A DNA stretch of 40,568 nucleotides from Candidatus Kerfeldbacteria bacterium. Lineage in GTDB: Bacteria; Patescibacteriota; Patescibacteriia; UBA9570; XYC2-FULL-38-9. The position numbers were made by a program, and so were the translations under genes. The notes beneath the pieces are model-generated. The model saw only the letters and a program-made list of their open reading frames with translations, ran no database searches and had not been told where the DNA came from. The stretch is from positions 1 through 40,568 of the forward strand of contig JAHBAR020000039.1 in the NCBI GenBank assembly GCA_018500015.2, given 5' to 3'. Positions 1-5,932 of this stretch are shown here, in pieces (positions within the stretch are counted from its first letter, which is position 1; each line of letters opens with the position of its first letter).

Positions 1-733
1 CGCGACGCGAGTGGATCACTTGAAAGGAAACGGTCACAGGCACCGTTCGCTTTGTGGATGAACCGTGCGGCACAATGACCGCAAAGGTATCGATCGTCTT
101 CGTGGACAAGTCCACGAAGAAGCCCGACAACCACGGGGGCACAAAATAGTGCCGCCCGAATCGGTTCCACCACCCCACCCCCTTGCCGTTGGGGTGGAGA
201 TGGTCGAGATCGATGTCTCCGAAGAGACCGGCGAACCGGTACTCATAGCGGAGAACCAGCATCTCCCAATGGGCGTTGCCCATCGAGAGGAACCCGGAAA
301 ACTTGTTCCGGAACTTCACCAACCCGAGGTTGTTCAGGTGCACCCCATCGAGATGGGGTGCCGACGAGCCCTTTCCATGATCCCCACCCCCGCCGCTGAG
401 CCACGCCCAGAGGACGAGGGCGGTGGCGACCAGCCCCAGAACGGGGCAGGCCGCCAGGGCGAGGAAGGCGACGATGCCCCCCACGCCCGAGGAGGACGCG
501 ACCATGAGGCCGATCACGAGCACGAGGCTCGTGACACCGACCCCAAGAACAACCCGACCGACGGTCGGGTTCTGGGTCCACGGCACCTGCTGGGGTGCCG
601 GTTCGGGGTGGTGGCCGAAACGACCCCCCTCATCCTCCACCTCGACGGTGGAGGGTTGCTGCGGAGGGGGTTGATGGCCCCCTCCGTCCCCGCGGGGGCG
701 CGAACGTCCCCGCGGAACATCAGAAATCGACAT
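1..733 (-). CDS. Partial GC-rich two-helix membrane protein, unknown function
   Basis: An uninterrupted frame runs from ATG at 733 to the left edge, so the C-terminus is missing (244 codons seen). An SD-like GGAG lies about six bases before the ATG, which supports this start. Residues 1-57 are Pro/Gly/Gln/His-rich and probably disordered. Residues about 59-80 and 84-112 are two hydrophobic helices separated by a short Ser/Gly turn. After a Gly stretch (115-118), a soluble domain rich in aromatic residues follows to the edge. I recognise no family. Codons end mostly in G or C, quite unlike every other gene here, so the gene looks foreign or lies across an assembly join. It follows ftsI in the same direction, but its own promoters lie between them. 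The overlapping plus-strand frame is taken as its GC-driven antisense shadow. Confidence 0.55.
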   Translation of the reverse strand, partial: MSISDVPRGRSRPRGDGGGHQPPPQQPSTVEVEDEGGRFGHHPEPAPQQVPWTQNPTVGRVVLGVGVTSLVLVIGLMVASSSGVGGIVAFLALAACPVLGLVATALVLWAWLSGGGGDHGKGSSAPHLDGVHLNNLGLVKFRNKFSGFLSMGNAHWEMLVLRYEYRFAGLFGDIDLDHLHPNGKGVGWWNRFGRHYFVPPWLSGFFVDLSTKTIDTFAVIVPHGSSTKRTVPVTVSFQVIHSRR

Positions 734-772
734 GAGAACTCCAACTTTGCCGGGAAAGAAACCGGCAGATGT

Positions 773-802
773 GGCCACAAGGGCCGGGAAGCCCTCGTGG
801 CC
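773..802 (-). promoter_or_regulatory. 12-bp hairpin in leader of the GC-rich gene
   Basis: GGCCACAAGGGC and GCCCTCGTGGCC pair (one G-T) around a six-base loop. In the minus-strand transcript this hairpin lies about 40 bases before the ATG at 733. No U-tract follows, so it is not a simple terminator. It may be part of a structured leader together with the fold-back at 812-1007. Confidence 0.4.
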
Positions 803-811
803 TGCGGAATT

Positions 812-1007
812 GCAGACTCAAGAGGAATGGGGTGTGATGTGGGGTATGGGTCCCTGACACCTACGCACCCCGTCCGTACTCGCCTTCACGTCATTGGCAT
901 GCTGACGTGAGGCTGCGTGCGGACAGGGACCCTGCTCCGGTGTCACCCATACCACTGTCTTCGTTGTGTTGAAGAAAAAACATCACACACTATTCCTCTT
1001 GATCTGC
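812..1007. repeat. About 195-base imperfect fold-back (nested inverted repeat)
   Basis: Three nested arm pairs share one centre near 898. The outer pair is 812-840 with 980-1007, the middle pair is GGTATGGGT/GACAC at 843-860 with 940-953, and the inner pair is GTCCG...TCACGTC at 872-892 with GACGTGA...CGGAC at 904-924. The arms are diverged copies with internal gaps, so this is not a simple perfect palindrome of the kind made by an assembly error. It lies in the leader between two promoters and the GC-rich gene. In the transcript the first arm carries the SD-like AGAGGA, and the second arm would pair with it. Confidence 0.6.
891..983 (-). CDS. Possible 30-residue leader peptide ORF
   Basis: A short frame begins at ATG 983, with AAGAGGA about a dozen bases upstream, and stops at TGA (891-893) near the tip of the fold-back. 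The predicted product has no hydrophobic segment and no recognised family. Its start region lies in the first arm of the inverted repeat, so translation could alter folding of the leader before the GC-rich gene. The only support is position and the SD-like sequence; it may be chance. Confidence 0.2.
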   Translation of the reverse strand: MFFLQHNEDSGMGDTGAGSLSARSLTSACQ

Positions 1008-1021
1008 TTTAGATTCCTTGA

Positions 1022-1050
1022 TTGATAATGTCCAACTGACGAATTGTCAA
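1022..1050 (-). promoter_or_regulatory. Second promoter for the GC-rich gene
   Basis: On the minus strand, TTGACA (1050-1045) and TATCAA (1027-1022) are separated by 17 bases. The -35 box is perfect; the -10 box is weaker. It fires toward the fold-back leader and the gene starting at 733. Confidence 0.4.
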
Positions 1051-1057
1051 CATACTA

Positions 1058-1088
1058 CTTTTTCTCCATGGAAACCACAGAGAAAAAG
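1058..1088. promoter_or_regulatory. Hairpin between the two promoters downstream of ftsI
   Basis: CTTTTTCTC (1058-1066) pairs with GAGAAAAAG (1080-1088) around a 13-base loop. It lies just downstream of the start point expected from the promoter at 1096-1124. No clean U-tract follows on either strand, so a terminator role is uncertain. Confidence 0.3.
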
Positions 1089-1095
1089 ACATGAT

Positions 1096-1124
1096 AGTAT
1101 ACCCTAAAATACACTAAAAGTCAA
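1096..1124 (-). promoter_or_regulatory. Strong sigma70-type promoter after ftsI
   Basis: On the minus strand, TTGACT (1124-1119) is followed by exactly 17 bases and TATACT (1101-1096). It begins a few bases beyond the ftsI stop codon and points toward the GC-rich membrane gene. It matches the TTGACT/TATACT promoter style seen elsewhere in the window, so the foreign-looking gene seems to be driven by host-type signals. Confidence 0.6.
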
Positions 1125-1129
1125 GCGTT

Positions 1130-2899
1130 TTACTGAGAAACGCGGTCAGGGGGGATTTTGAGGTAGTTGAGAATAAAGGCGTTGATGTCGCCGGCCACAG
1201 GAACAACAGAGTACTCGGCAGTTGCTACACCTTGCGGCTCGTCGAGATTTACCAAAATCACATACTGAGGATCAGAAACTGGAGCAAAACCGATAAACGA
1301 ATCGCGGTGACGATGTTCGTCGTACTCCCCTTTTGCATTCACCACTTGGGCCGTACCTGTTTTACCGGCAATCGAATATCCCGGCACCCGGGCACCTTTG
1401 GAGTGCCCTTCGTCGACCACAGTCACCAACATCGCTGCGACTGTGCGCGCTGTCTCGGGTGTAATAGGGCGCGACACTTCCTCCGGCTCGGTGATACGCT
1501 GCAAACCGTTTGCATCAATATCTTGCTCAACAATGTACGGCTTCATCATCACACCACCGTTTGCGAGCGCAGCGTATGCCTGAATCATCTGCAATGAGGT
1601 TGCCGTCATGCCCTGACCGAACGACGAGGTTGCTGTGTACACATCCTCTTGCTTGTCGACCTGACTCATGTCGCCCGACCCTTCGTTGGCAAGTGTGATC
1701 TCCGTTTCTTTTCCAAATCCAAAATCGTGCATGTAGTGATTCCATTTTTCGTTGCCTATTTGTTGCACTGCGTACACCGAGCCTAAGTTGAGCGACTCTT
1801 TCAACACGGTAATCATATCAACGGTGCCGTATGCTCGGCGGGTATAGTTGAAAATTGGAAAACCTTGAATGCGAATTTCGCCAACATCGTCGTACGTGGT
1901 GTATGGCGTGATCTTCCCTTCGTTGACCGATGCGGCAACGGCGATAGCTTTCATCACAGAGCCCGGCTCATACTCATACGAGATGGCGTTGTTTTGGTAG
2001 ACAGCGATGTCGTCAACCGCTGAGTACTCGTTTGCATCATACGATGGCACTGAACACATAGCGAGAATAGCTCCTGTTTTTGGATTTTGAATAATGACTG
2101 ATCCGCTTTTTGCGGAAAATTTTTCAAACGCTTCTTGAAGTGCGGTGCACGCTTTGTACTGAATGTTGCGATCAACCGTGAGCACAAGCATGTCGCCGTT
2201 CTGCGCACTGGTGACATCCTTCTCCCCTGCTGCGATGTATCGACCACCTTGGTCGAGCTGCGCGCTAAAACTTCCTGCTGTGCCCGCGAGTTCAGCTTGA
2301 AAATATCCTTCGAGTCCATACTGACCTTTTTTGGTATCACCAACATAGCCGACAAATCCGGTGAGTGCCGACATGATCTGCGCTTCGGGATACCAACGCG
2401 CCTCTTCAGTGTCCCAGTATACGCCCTTGATTTCCGATTCGTTTAGCCGGCTCTTCAGCAAATCCACTTCAGGCTGCGTGACTTCGTGCTTCACTGCCGC
2501 ATACAACGATTTTTCTTTTGACGCACGAGCGATCATGGTGTCACGATCAACTTGCAGAGTGTCGACCAAGATGTCGGCGACCGCTTCGGCATGATCTTTT
2601 GTAATCGTTGGATTCAAAAACACCTCATACAAGGTTCGAGCGCCGGCAACAAGGGCGAGCTTATCTTCGGCAAACTGATCTTGCGCAAAAATCTGACCAC
2701 GCTTCGGCTGGAGGACGCGTGAGACATCATGTTGGTTTGCAGCCATAGCCGTGTACTTTTGGTGCGAGATCACCTGTACCCAAAATAACCGCACGCTCAG
2801 AATGCACGCTACAACACCAAAACCAAATTTAATAACACTCAAACGGTCGACGCGCATTGTCCGCGAGGTGTGGATTGTTTTGCGCGCAACACGAGACAT
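1130..2899 (-). CDS. ftsI: FtsI / class B penicillin-binding protein (PBP2/PBP3 type)
   Basis: A septal peptidoglycan transpeptidase: it cross-links stem peptides at the division site as a single-pass, outward-facing membrane protein. The 589 residues show a basic N-terminus, one membrane helix at about 23-44, a dimerisation domain to about 200, then the transpeptidase domain. The catalytic motifs are complete: SVMK with Ser314 and Lys317, SLN at 369-371, and KTG at 513-515 followed by TAQ. There is no PASTA domain. It is the last gene of mraZ-rsmH-ftsL-ftsI, 18 bases after ftsL, an order typical of dcw clusters. Downstream mur genes, mraY and ftsW are absent; the next gene is the GC-rich membrane gene with its own promoter. 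Confidence 0.93.
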   Translation of the reverse strand: MSRVARKTIHTSRTMRVDRLSVIKFGFGVVACILSVRLFWVQVISHQKYTAMAANQHDVSRVLQPKRGQIFAQDQFAEDKLALVAGARTLYEVFLNPTITKDHAEAVADILVDTLQVDRDTMIARASKEKSLYAAVKHEVTQPEVDLLKSRLNESEIKGVYWDTEEARWYPEAQIMSALTGFVGYVGDTKKGQYGLEGYFQAELAGTAGSFSAQLDQGGRYIAAGEKDVTSAQNGDMLVLTVDRNIQYKACTALQEAFEKFSAKSGSVIIQNPKTGAILAMCSVPSYDANEYSAVDDIAVYQNNAISYEYEPGSVMKAIAVAASVNEGKITPYTTYDDVGEIRIQGFPIFNYTRRAYGTVDMITVLKESLNLGSVYAVQQIGNEKWNHYMHDFGFGKETEITLANEGSGDMSQVDKQEDVYTATSSFGQGMTATSLQMIQAYAALANGGVMMKPYIVEQDIDANGLQRITEPEEVSRPITPETARTVAAMLVTVVDEGHSKGARVPGYSIAGKTGTAQVVNAKGEYDEHRHRDSFIGFAPVSDPQYVILVNLDEPQGVATAEYSVVPVAGDINAFILNYLKIPPDRVSQ

Positions 2900-2917
2900 A
2901 CTACAACGCTCTGCGCT

Positions 2918-3274
2918 TTATCGTCGCGCAACAGCTTTCTCAGTGCGATCAACGTATGATGGAGTGACTTGTGCGACCATATTCATATCAGCACTTTCTT
3001 GCGAAATGTGATTGAGTGAACGCAGCGCCACCTCTTGTTCTTGCAAACGACCATACTCGCTTTCTAATGCAACACGATGCTTTTCGAGTTTGGTGAGTTG
3101 AAAACCGGCGGCCGTTGCGCTGTTCATAATCCACAAATATGCAGCACCAAGAAGAACAACGGCAACCACAATGCTCAATCGAGCACTTGTGGTGTTGAAC
3201 GAAGCGAATGAAAAAGCAGATCGTCGTTCACGTGGTGAAACGAAATGTGCGGATTGAACAAGCATGCGGGCCAT
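2918..3274 (-). CDS. ftsL: FtsL-like divisome protein
   Basis: A 118-residue single-pass protein. A cytoplasmic N-terminus of about 30 residues is followed by a membrane helix at about 33-55 and then a heptad-like segment (about 58-90, with Leu/Glu/Lys/Gln repeats) that should form a coiled coil. This is the FtsL/DivIC layout. FtsL proteins bridge FtsB/DivIC and activate FtsWI. Sequence identity in this family is always low, so the call rests on architecture and on its place between rsmH (nine bases upstream) and ftsI (18 bases downstream), where ftsL is normally found. Confidence 0.75.
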   Translation of the reverse strand: MARMLVQSAHFVSPRERRSAFSFASFNTTSARLSIVVAVVLLGAAYLWIMNSATAAGFQLTKLEKHRVALESEYGRLQEQEVALRSLNHISQESADMNMVAQVTPSYVDRTEKAVARR

Positions 3275-3283
3275 AGACGTTTT

Positions 3284-4204
3284 TTATTTTTTTTCTACTA
3301 TACGTAGTTTTGCGCTGCGAGCGCGTGGGTTAGTGTGTATTTCAATTTCTGAAGGTTCGATGGGTTTTTTGGTGACTTTCCATATGCGCGCACGATGCGT
3401 ACATCGGCACTCTGGAAACTCTGGTGGACAGACGCAATCAGTTGCCTCTTCCTCAAAGAAGCGCTTCACCATTCTGTCCTCTCCGGAATGGAATGAGATG
3501 ATTGCTATTCTTCCACCGCTCTCAACAGAGGCGATGCTCGCGGGCAAAAATGCCTCGAGCTGCGCAAGCTCGTCGTTGACGGCAATGCGCACGCTTTGAA
3601 AGATCTGCGCCATATGCTTGTCGGCAATGCGCTTCCCTACACAGCTCTCAACACACATGATGAGATCTGATGTTGTATGCAGAGGATGCGTACTGCGTTC
3701 TTGCACAATGCGCTGACTCAGTCTGCGCGCAAATGGAACGTCGCCATATCGGGTAAAGATGTTTTGGAGTGTTCGCTCATCACTGTCGCGGAGAAGCGTT
3801 GCTGCCGTTCTCTGCTGCGTTTCATCAAAACGCATGTCGAGCGGAGATTGGAAACGGAACGAAAATCCGCGTTGTTCCTGGTCGAGCTGCAATGATGACA
3901 AGCCGAGGTCTGCCATGATTGCGTGTATTGGGCCGTGCTTCCGAATTTCTTCGGCGCGTTCCCTGAGCTCAGCGTACGAACCGTGGATGCAGATGAGACG
4001 ATCACCATACGCCTTCAAACGCTCTTGCGTTGCGCGCATCGTGCGAAGGTCGCGTTCAAACGCGATGACTTTGCCGTGCGGCGCAATGTTGTCGAGCGCG
4101 AGTTGCGTGTGTCCACCATACCCGAGGGTTGCATCTACAACGTTTGTGTTGGGTTGTAGCTGCAAACCATCGATAACTTCATGTAAAAGAACAGAGATGT
4201 GCAT
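3284..4204 (-). CDS. rsmH: 16S rRNA (cytosine-1402-N4)-methyltransferase RsmH
   Basis: RsmH (MraW) uses S-adenosylmethionine to methylate N4 of C1402 in the decoding centre of 16S rRNA. The 306-residue protein has the family length. Visible motifs are the N-terminal HISVLLHEVI, the SAM-binding VVDATLGYGGHT, the acidic FERD after strand 2, MADLGLSSLQLD, the GFSFR...PLDMR segment, and the C-terminal IISFHSGEDRMVK. It lies 33 bases after mraZ and nine bases before ftsL, the standard dcw order. It is presumably cotranscribed from the mraZ promoter and controlled by MraZ. Confidence 0.95.
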   Translation of the reverse strand: MHISVLLHEVIDGLQLQPNTNVVDATLGYGGHTQLALDNIAPHGKVIAFERDLRTMRATQERLKAYGDRLICIHGSYAELRERAEEIRKHGPIHAIMADLGLSSLQLDQEQRGFSFRFQSPLDMRFDETQQRTAATLLRDSDERTLQNIFTRYGDVPFARRLSQRIVQERSTHPLHTTSDLIMCVESCVGKRIADKHMAQIFQSVRIAVNDELAQLEAFLPASIASVESGGRIAIISFHSGEDRMVKRFFEEEATDCVCPPEFPECRCTHRARIWKVTKKPIEPSEIEIHTNPRARSAKLRIVEKK

Positions 4205-4237
4205 TTGTTTGTATATTGAAAGACATATCTCTTAAGG

Positions 4238-4669
4238 TTATACACCGAGTTCAGCGAGACTCTCAGCAATATCATTACTTTCCTTCTCGGTGGTTTTTTT
4301 ATACGCACTCCATGCCGACTCATCCCAGATTTCAAGACGGTCATACACGCCGGCAACAACAACTCCCTTCTTCACGTGTGCGTATTCGCGAAGATACTCA
4401 GGAATGATCATGCGACCTTGCTTGTCGAGCTCCACATCCATTGCACCAGCAAGCATCAAGCGCGCAAACGCACGCGACTTGCTTTGCGACAACGGAAGTG
4501 CAGTGAGCTTTTGAGCAAGCGCGTTCCATGCGTCCAACGTGTACACAAACAAACAACGATCAAGCCCGCGAGTGACTACCGCGCCTTTTGAGAGGTCTGC
4601 ACGAAATTTCACGGGAAGGGCCATGCGGCCTTTCTCGTCGATTGTGTGCTGGTATTCACCAATAAACAT
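4238..4669 (-). CDS. mraZ: MraZ transcriptional regulator of the dcw cluster
   Basis: A 143-residue AbrB-like DNA-binding protein with two tandem SpoVT-like halves. The first half opens with MFIGEYQHTIDEKGRMALP and the second has the matching DKQGRMIIPEYLREYA; both contain the conserved DxxGR signature. A longer reading would begin at a TTG at 4726, but that extension runs into the inverted-repeat insert and has no family counterpart, so the ATG at 4669 is chosen. MraZ oligomers bind repeats upstream of their own operon, and a matching 10-base repeat array is present at 4871-4930. It is the first gene of the dcw operon. Confidence 0.93.
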   Translation of the reverse strand: MFIGEYQHTIDEKGRMALPVKFRADLSKGAVVTRGLDRCLFVYTLDAWNALAQKLTALPLSQSKSRAFARLMLAGAMDVELDKQGRMIIPEYLREYAHVKKGVVVAGVYDRLEIWDESAWSAYKKTTEKESNDIAESLAELGV

Positions 4670-4694
4670 TGCTCTGTTGATGCGTTGGTTAGGG

Positions 4695-4846
4695 TTCTTT
4701 TTAAAATCGCGGGCTGTCGTGGGCAAAGCCGCACGACCCTTTCAGGGCTTGTTGTTCGCGCTCTCGGCTCTCTCACCGTAGGTTCCACTACGGCTCGGTC
4801 GCCTCAAGCGCTCCACAACTGCGCATCCCATCGATTTTAAAAAAGA
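4695..4846. repeat. Inverted-repeat-bounded palindromic element in the mraZ leader
   Basis: TTCTTTTTAAAATCG at 4695-4709 is inverted at 4831-4846 with one extra A. Inside are smaller hairpins, including GTCGTG/CACGAC and CCGTAG/CTACGG. The element is more GC-rich than its flanks, has no convincing gene, and occupies most of the leader between the mraZ promoter and its ATG. It resembles a MITE-like or other intergenic palindromic repeat; similar structure is seen at 38415-38611. Confidence 0.5.
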
Positions 4847-4870
4847 ACGTAGTTATACACTTTCGAAAAG

Positions 4871-4930
4871 AGTTTTCCCCACTTTTTTCCACAATTCACC
4901 TCTTTTCACCATTATACACCACTTTTTAAC
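4871..4930 (-). promoter_or_regulatory. MraZ-box array (10-base direct repeats)
   Basis: Six consecutive 10-base units on the minus strand follow a GGTGAAAAGT-like consensus: GTTAAAAAGT, GGTGTATAAT, GGTGAAAAGA, GGTGAATTGT, GGAAAAAAGT and GGGGAAAACT. The period is exactly one helical turn. MraZ boxes in other bacteria are short G-rich repeats spaced by a turn in front of mraZ, so this is the expected autoregulatory operator. It overlaps the -10 box and start point, which fits repression. Confidence 0.65.
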
Positions 4931-4939
4931 CTAAATCAA
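4911..4939 (-). promoter_or_regulatory. Promoter of the mraZ-rsmH-ftsL-ftsI operon
   Basis: On the minus strand, TTGATT (4939-4934), a 17-base spacer and a perfect TATAAT (4916-4911). The start point would be near 4904, giving a leader of about 235 bases, of which about 150 are the inverted-repeat insert. Confidence 0.7.
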
Positions 4940-4942
4940 CCC

Positions 4943-4974
4943 CAAAAAAACCACAAAAGCCGCTGTGTAGCGGC
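4943..4974 (-). terminator. Rho-independent terminator, originally of the histidine kinase gene
   Basis: On the minus strand the stem GCCGCT/AGCGGC (4974-4959, four-base loop) is followed by a T-rich run. Without the transposon, the histidine kinase stop codon would lie about 40 bases upstream, so this terminator probably ended that gene and was displaced by the insertion. Confidence 0.6.
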
Positions 4975-4982
4975 CTTGCCTG

Positions 4983-4994
4983 TGGATAACCTCC
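4983..4994. repeat. Left target-site duplication of the transposon
   Basis: TGGATAACCTCC directly before the left inverted end is repeated exactly at 8191-8202 after the right end. The identity can be read as 14 bases (TGTGGATAACCTCC) if the right end is placed two bases further in. IS1595 elements usually make 8-base duplications, so 12 or more is unusual. Confidence 0.7.
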
Positions 4995-5004
4995 CATGTA
5001 TCCC

Positions 5005-5032
5005 TTGACGGCATAATCGTATAGTGTATACT
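5005..5032 (+). promoter_or_regulatory. Transposase promoter inside the left end
   Basis: TTGACG (5005-5010), a 16-base spacer and TATACT (5027-5032). The -35 box lies inside the left inverted repeat. The transposase ATG at 5039 is only six bases after the -10 box, so the mRNA is probably leaderless. Confidence 0.55.
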
Positions 5033-5038
5033 GTTGGC

Positions 5039-5914
5039 ATGGCAAAGAAAGATAGATACGGTCTTATCGACCTACACAAAGAGTTCCCAAACGATGACGC
5101 TTGTTTAGAGCATGTATTCGATACGCTCCACTCTCGTCAGTGCTCCTGTGGTGGTACATATCACAAGGTTTCAGGACGTAAGAAGTTCCAGTGTTCAAAG
5201 TGTCGTTTTCAGATAGCTCCTATGGCAGGGACGATATTCGAGAAGTCGTCTACTCCGCTGACGTTGTGGTTTCATGCTGTATTGTTTTTCTCAAACGCAA
5301 AGTCTGGTATCTCAAGCAAACAGATGCAAAGAGAGCTCAATGTCACCTATAAGTGTGCGTATCGCATACTCAAGCAAATACGTGAGGCGCTGAAACAAGA
5401 CAATGACAAACTCTCTGGTGATGTAGAAATGGACGAAGGGTTTATCGGCGGTCGTGGCAACGGTGGTACGTACAACAAAAACTATTCTGAGGTGATGAAA
5501 GATAAAGCAAAGGTGATCGCTGCTGTAGAGCGAGGTGGCAAGATGAAAGCTCAACATGTGCCTGACGTTTCCTCTATGAGCATTTGGCAGTTTTTAGAAG
5601 ATCATATTGCACAGAATGCACACCTACTGACGGATAGCTCAAACCGCTACGACCTAGCTGTACAAGCACATGGTATGAAACGTACAGCAGTCAATCATTC
5701 TAAAAAACAGTTCGTGAAAGGTGATGCGCATGTAAATAGCGTTGAATGGTTTTGGAGCCACGTAAAGAAGTCTTTAAAAGGAACGTTTAAGTCCGTTTCA
5801 AAGGAGCAGTTGCAGAGCTATCTTGACGTGTTTGTCTGGCATTATAACAATCGACGCAACGACAGGCAGCGCTTTGAGGCTTTGCTCGGTATTTTACTAC
5901 CCGTGAAAGGATAG
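5039..5914 (+). CDS. IS1595-family (ISXO2-like) DDE transposase
   Basis: The 291-residue protein catalyses cut-and-paste or copy transposition of the surrounding element. An N-terminal zinc ribbon has Cys35, Cys37, Cys52 and Cys55. A helix-turn-helix region follows at about 88-115 (SGISSKQMQREL). The DDE core is visible as VEMDEGFIGG with Asp132, LLTDSSNRY with Asp199, and the family signature SVEWFWSHVKKSLKGTF with Glu236, then the closing WHYNNRRNDRQRFEALL. The frame is intact and of family length, so it is probably active. The ATG at 5039 is preferred to one 15 bases upstream because that one falls inside the promoter -10 region. Confidence 0.92.
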   Translation: MAKKDRYGLIDLHKEFPNDDACLEHVFDTLHSRQCSCGGTYHKVSGRKKFQCSKCRFQIAPMAGTIFEKSSTPLTLWFHAVLFFSNAKSGISSKQMQRELNVTYKCAYRILKQIREALKQDNDKLSGDVEMDEGFIGGRGNGGTYNKNYSEVMKDKAKVIAAVERGGKMKAQHVPDVSSMSIWQFLEDHIAQNAHLLTDSSNRYDLAVQAHGMKRTAVNHSKKQFVKGDAHVNSVEWFWSHVKKSLKGTFKSVSKEQLQSYLDVFVWHYNNRRNDRQRFEALLGILLPVKG

Positions 5915-5932
5915 AGAGGAAAGTTGATTTTG

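Noticed and set aside
65-910. Long plus-strand open frame (281 codons) in the GC-rich region
   Set aside because: Its product is a low-complexity mix without hydrophobic or domain structure, it crosses the fold-back, and the opposite strand has an SD-preceded frame with membrane helices. GC-rich coding DNA commonly leaves the antisense strand open.
1130-4669. Search for murE, murF, mraY, ftsW or murG within the dcw cluster
   Set aside because: None is present; all frames here are explained by mraZ, rsmH, ftsL and ftsI.
4670-4726. Longer mraZ start (TTG at 4726)
   Set aside because: The added residues come from the inverted-repeat element and have no family counterpart; MFIGEYQHTID is the normal MraZ beginning.
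4860-4990. Possible replication origin: DnaA-box-like TGTGGATAA and TTTTCCACA near mraZ, and a second TGTGGATAA at 8189
   Set aside because: The second copy arises from the target duplication, other boxes are imperfect and overlap the MraZ array, and dnaA, dnaN or rpmH are not adjacent.
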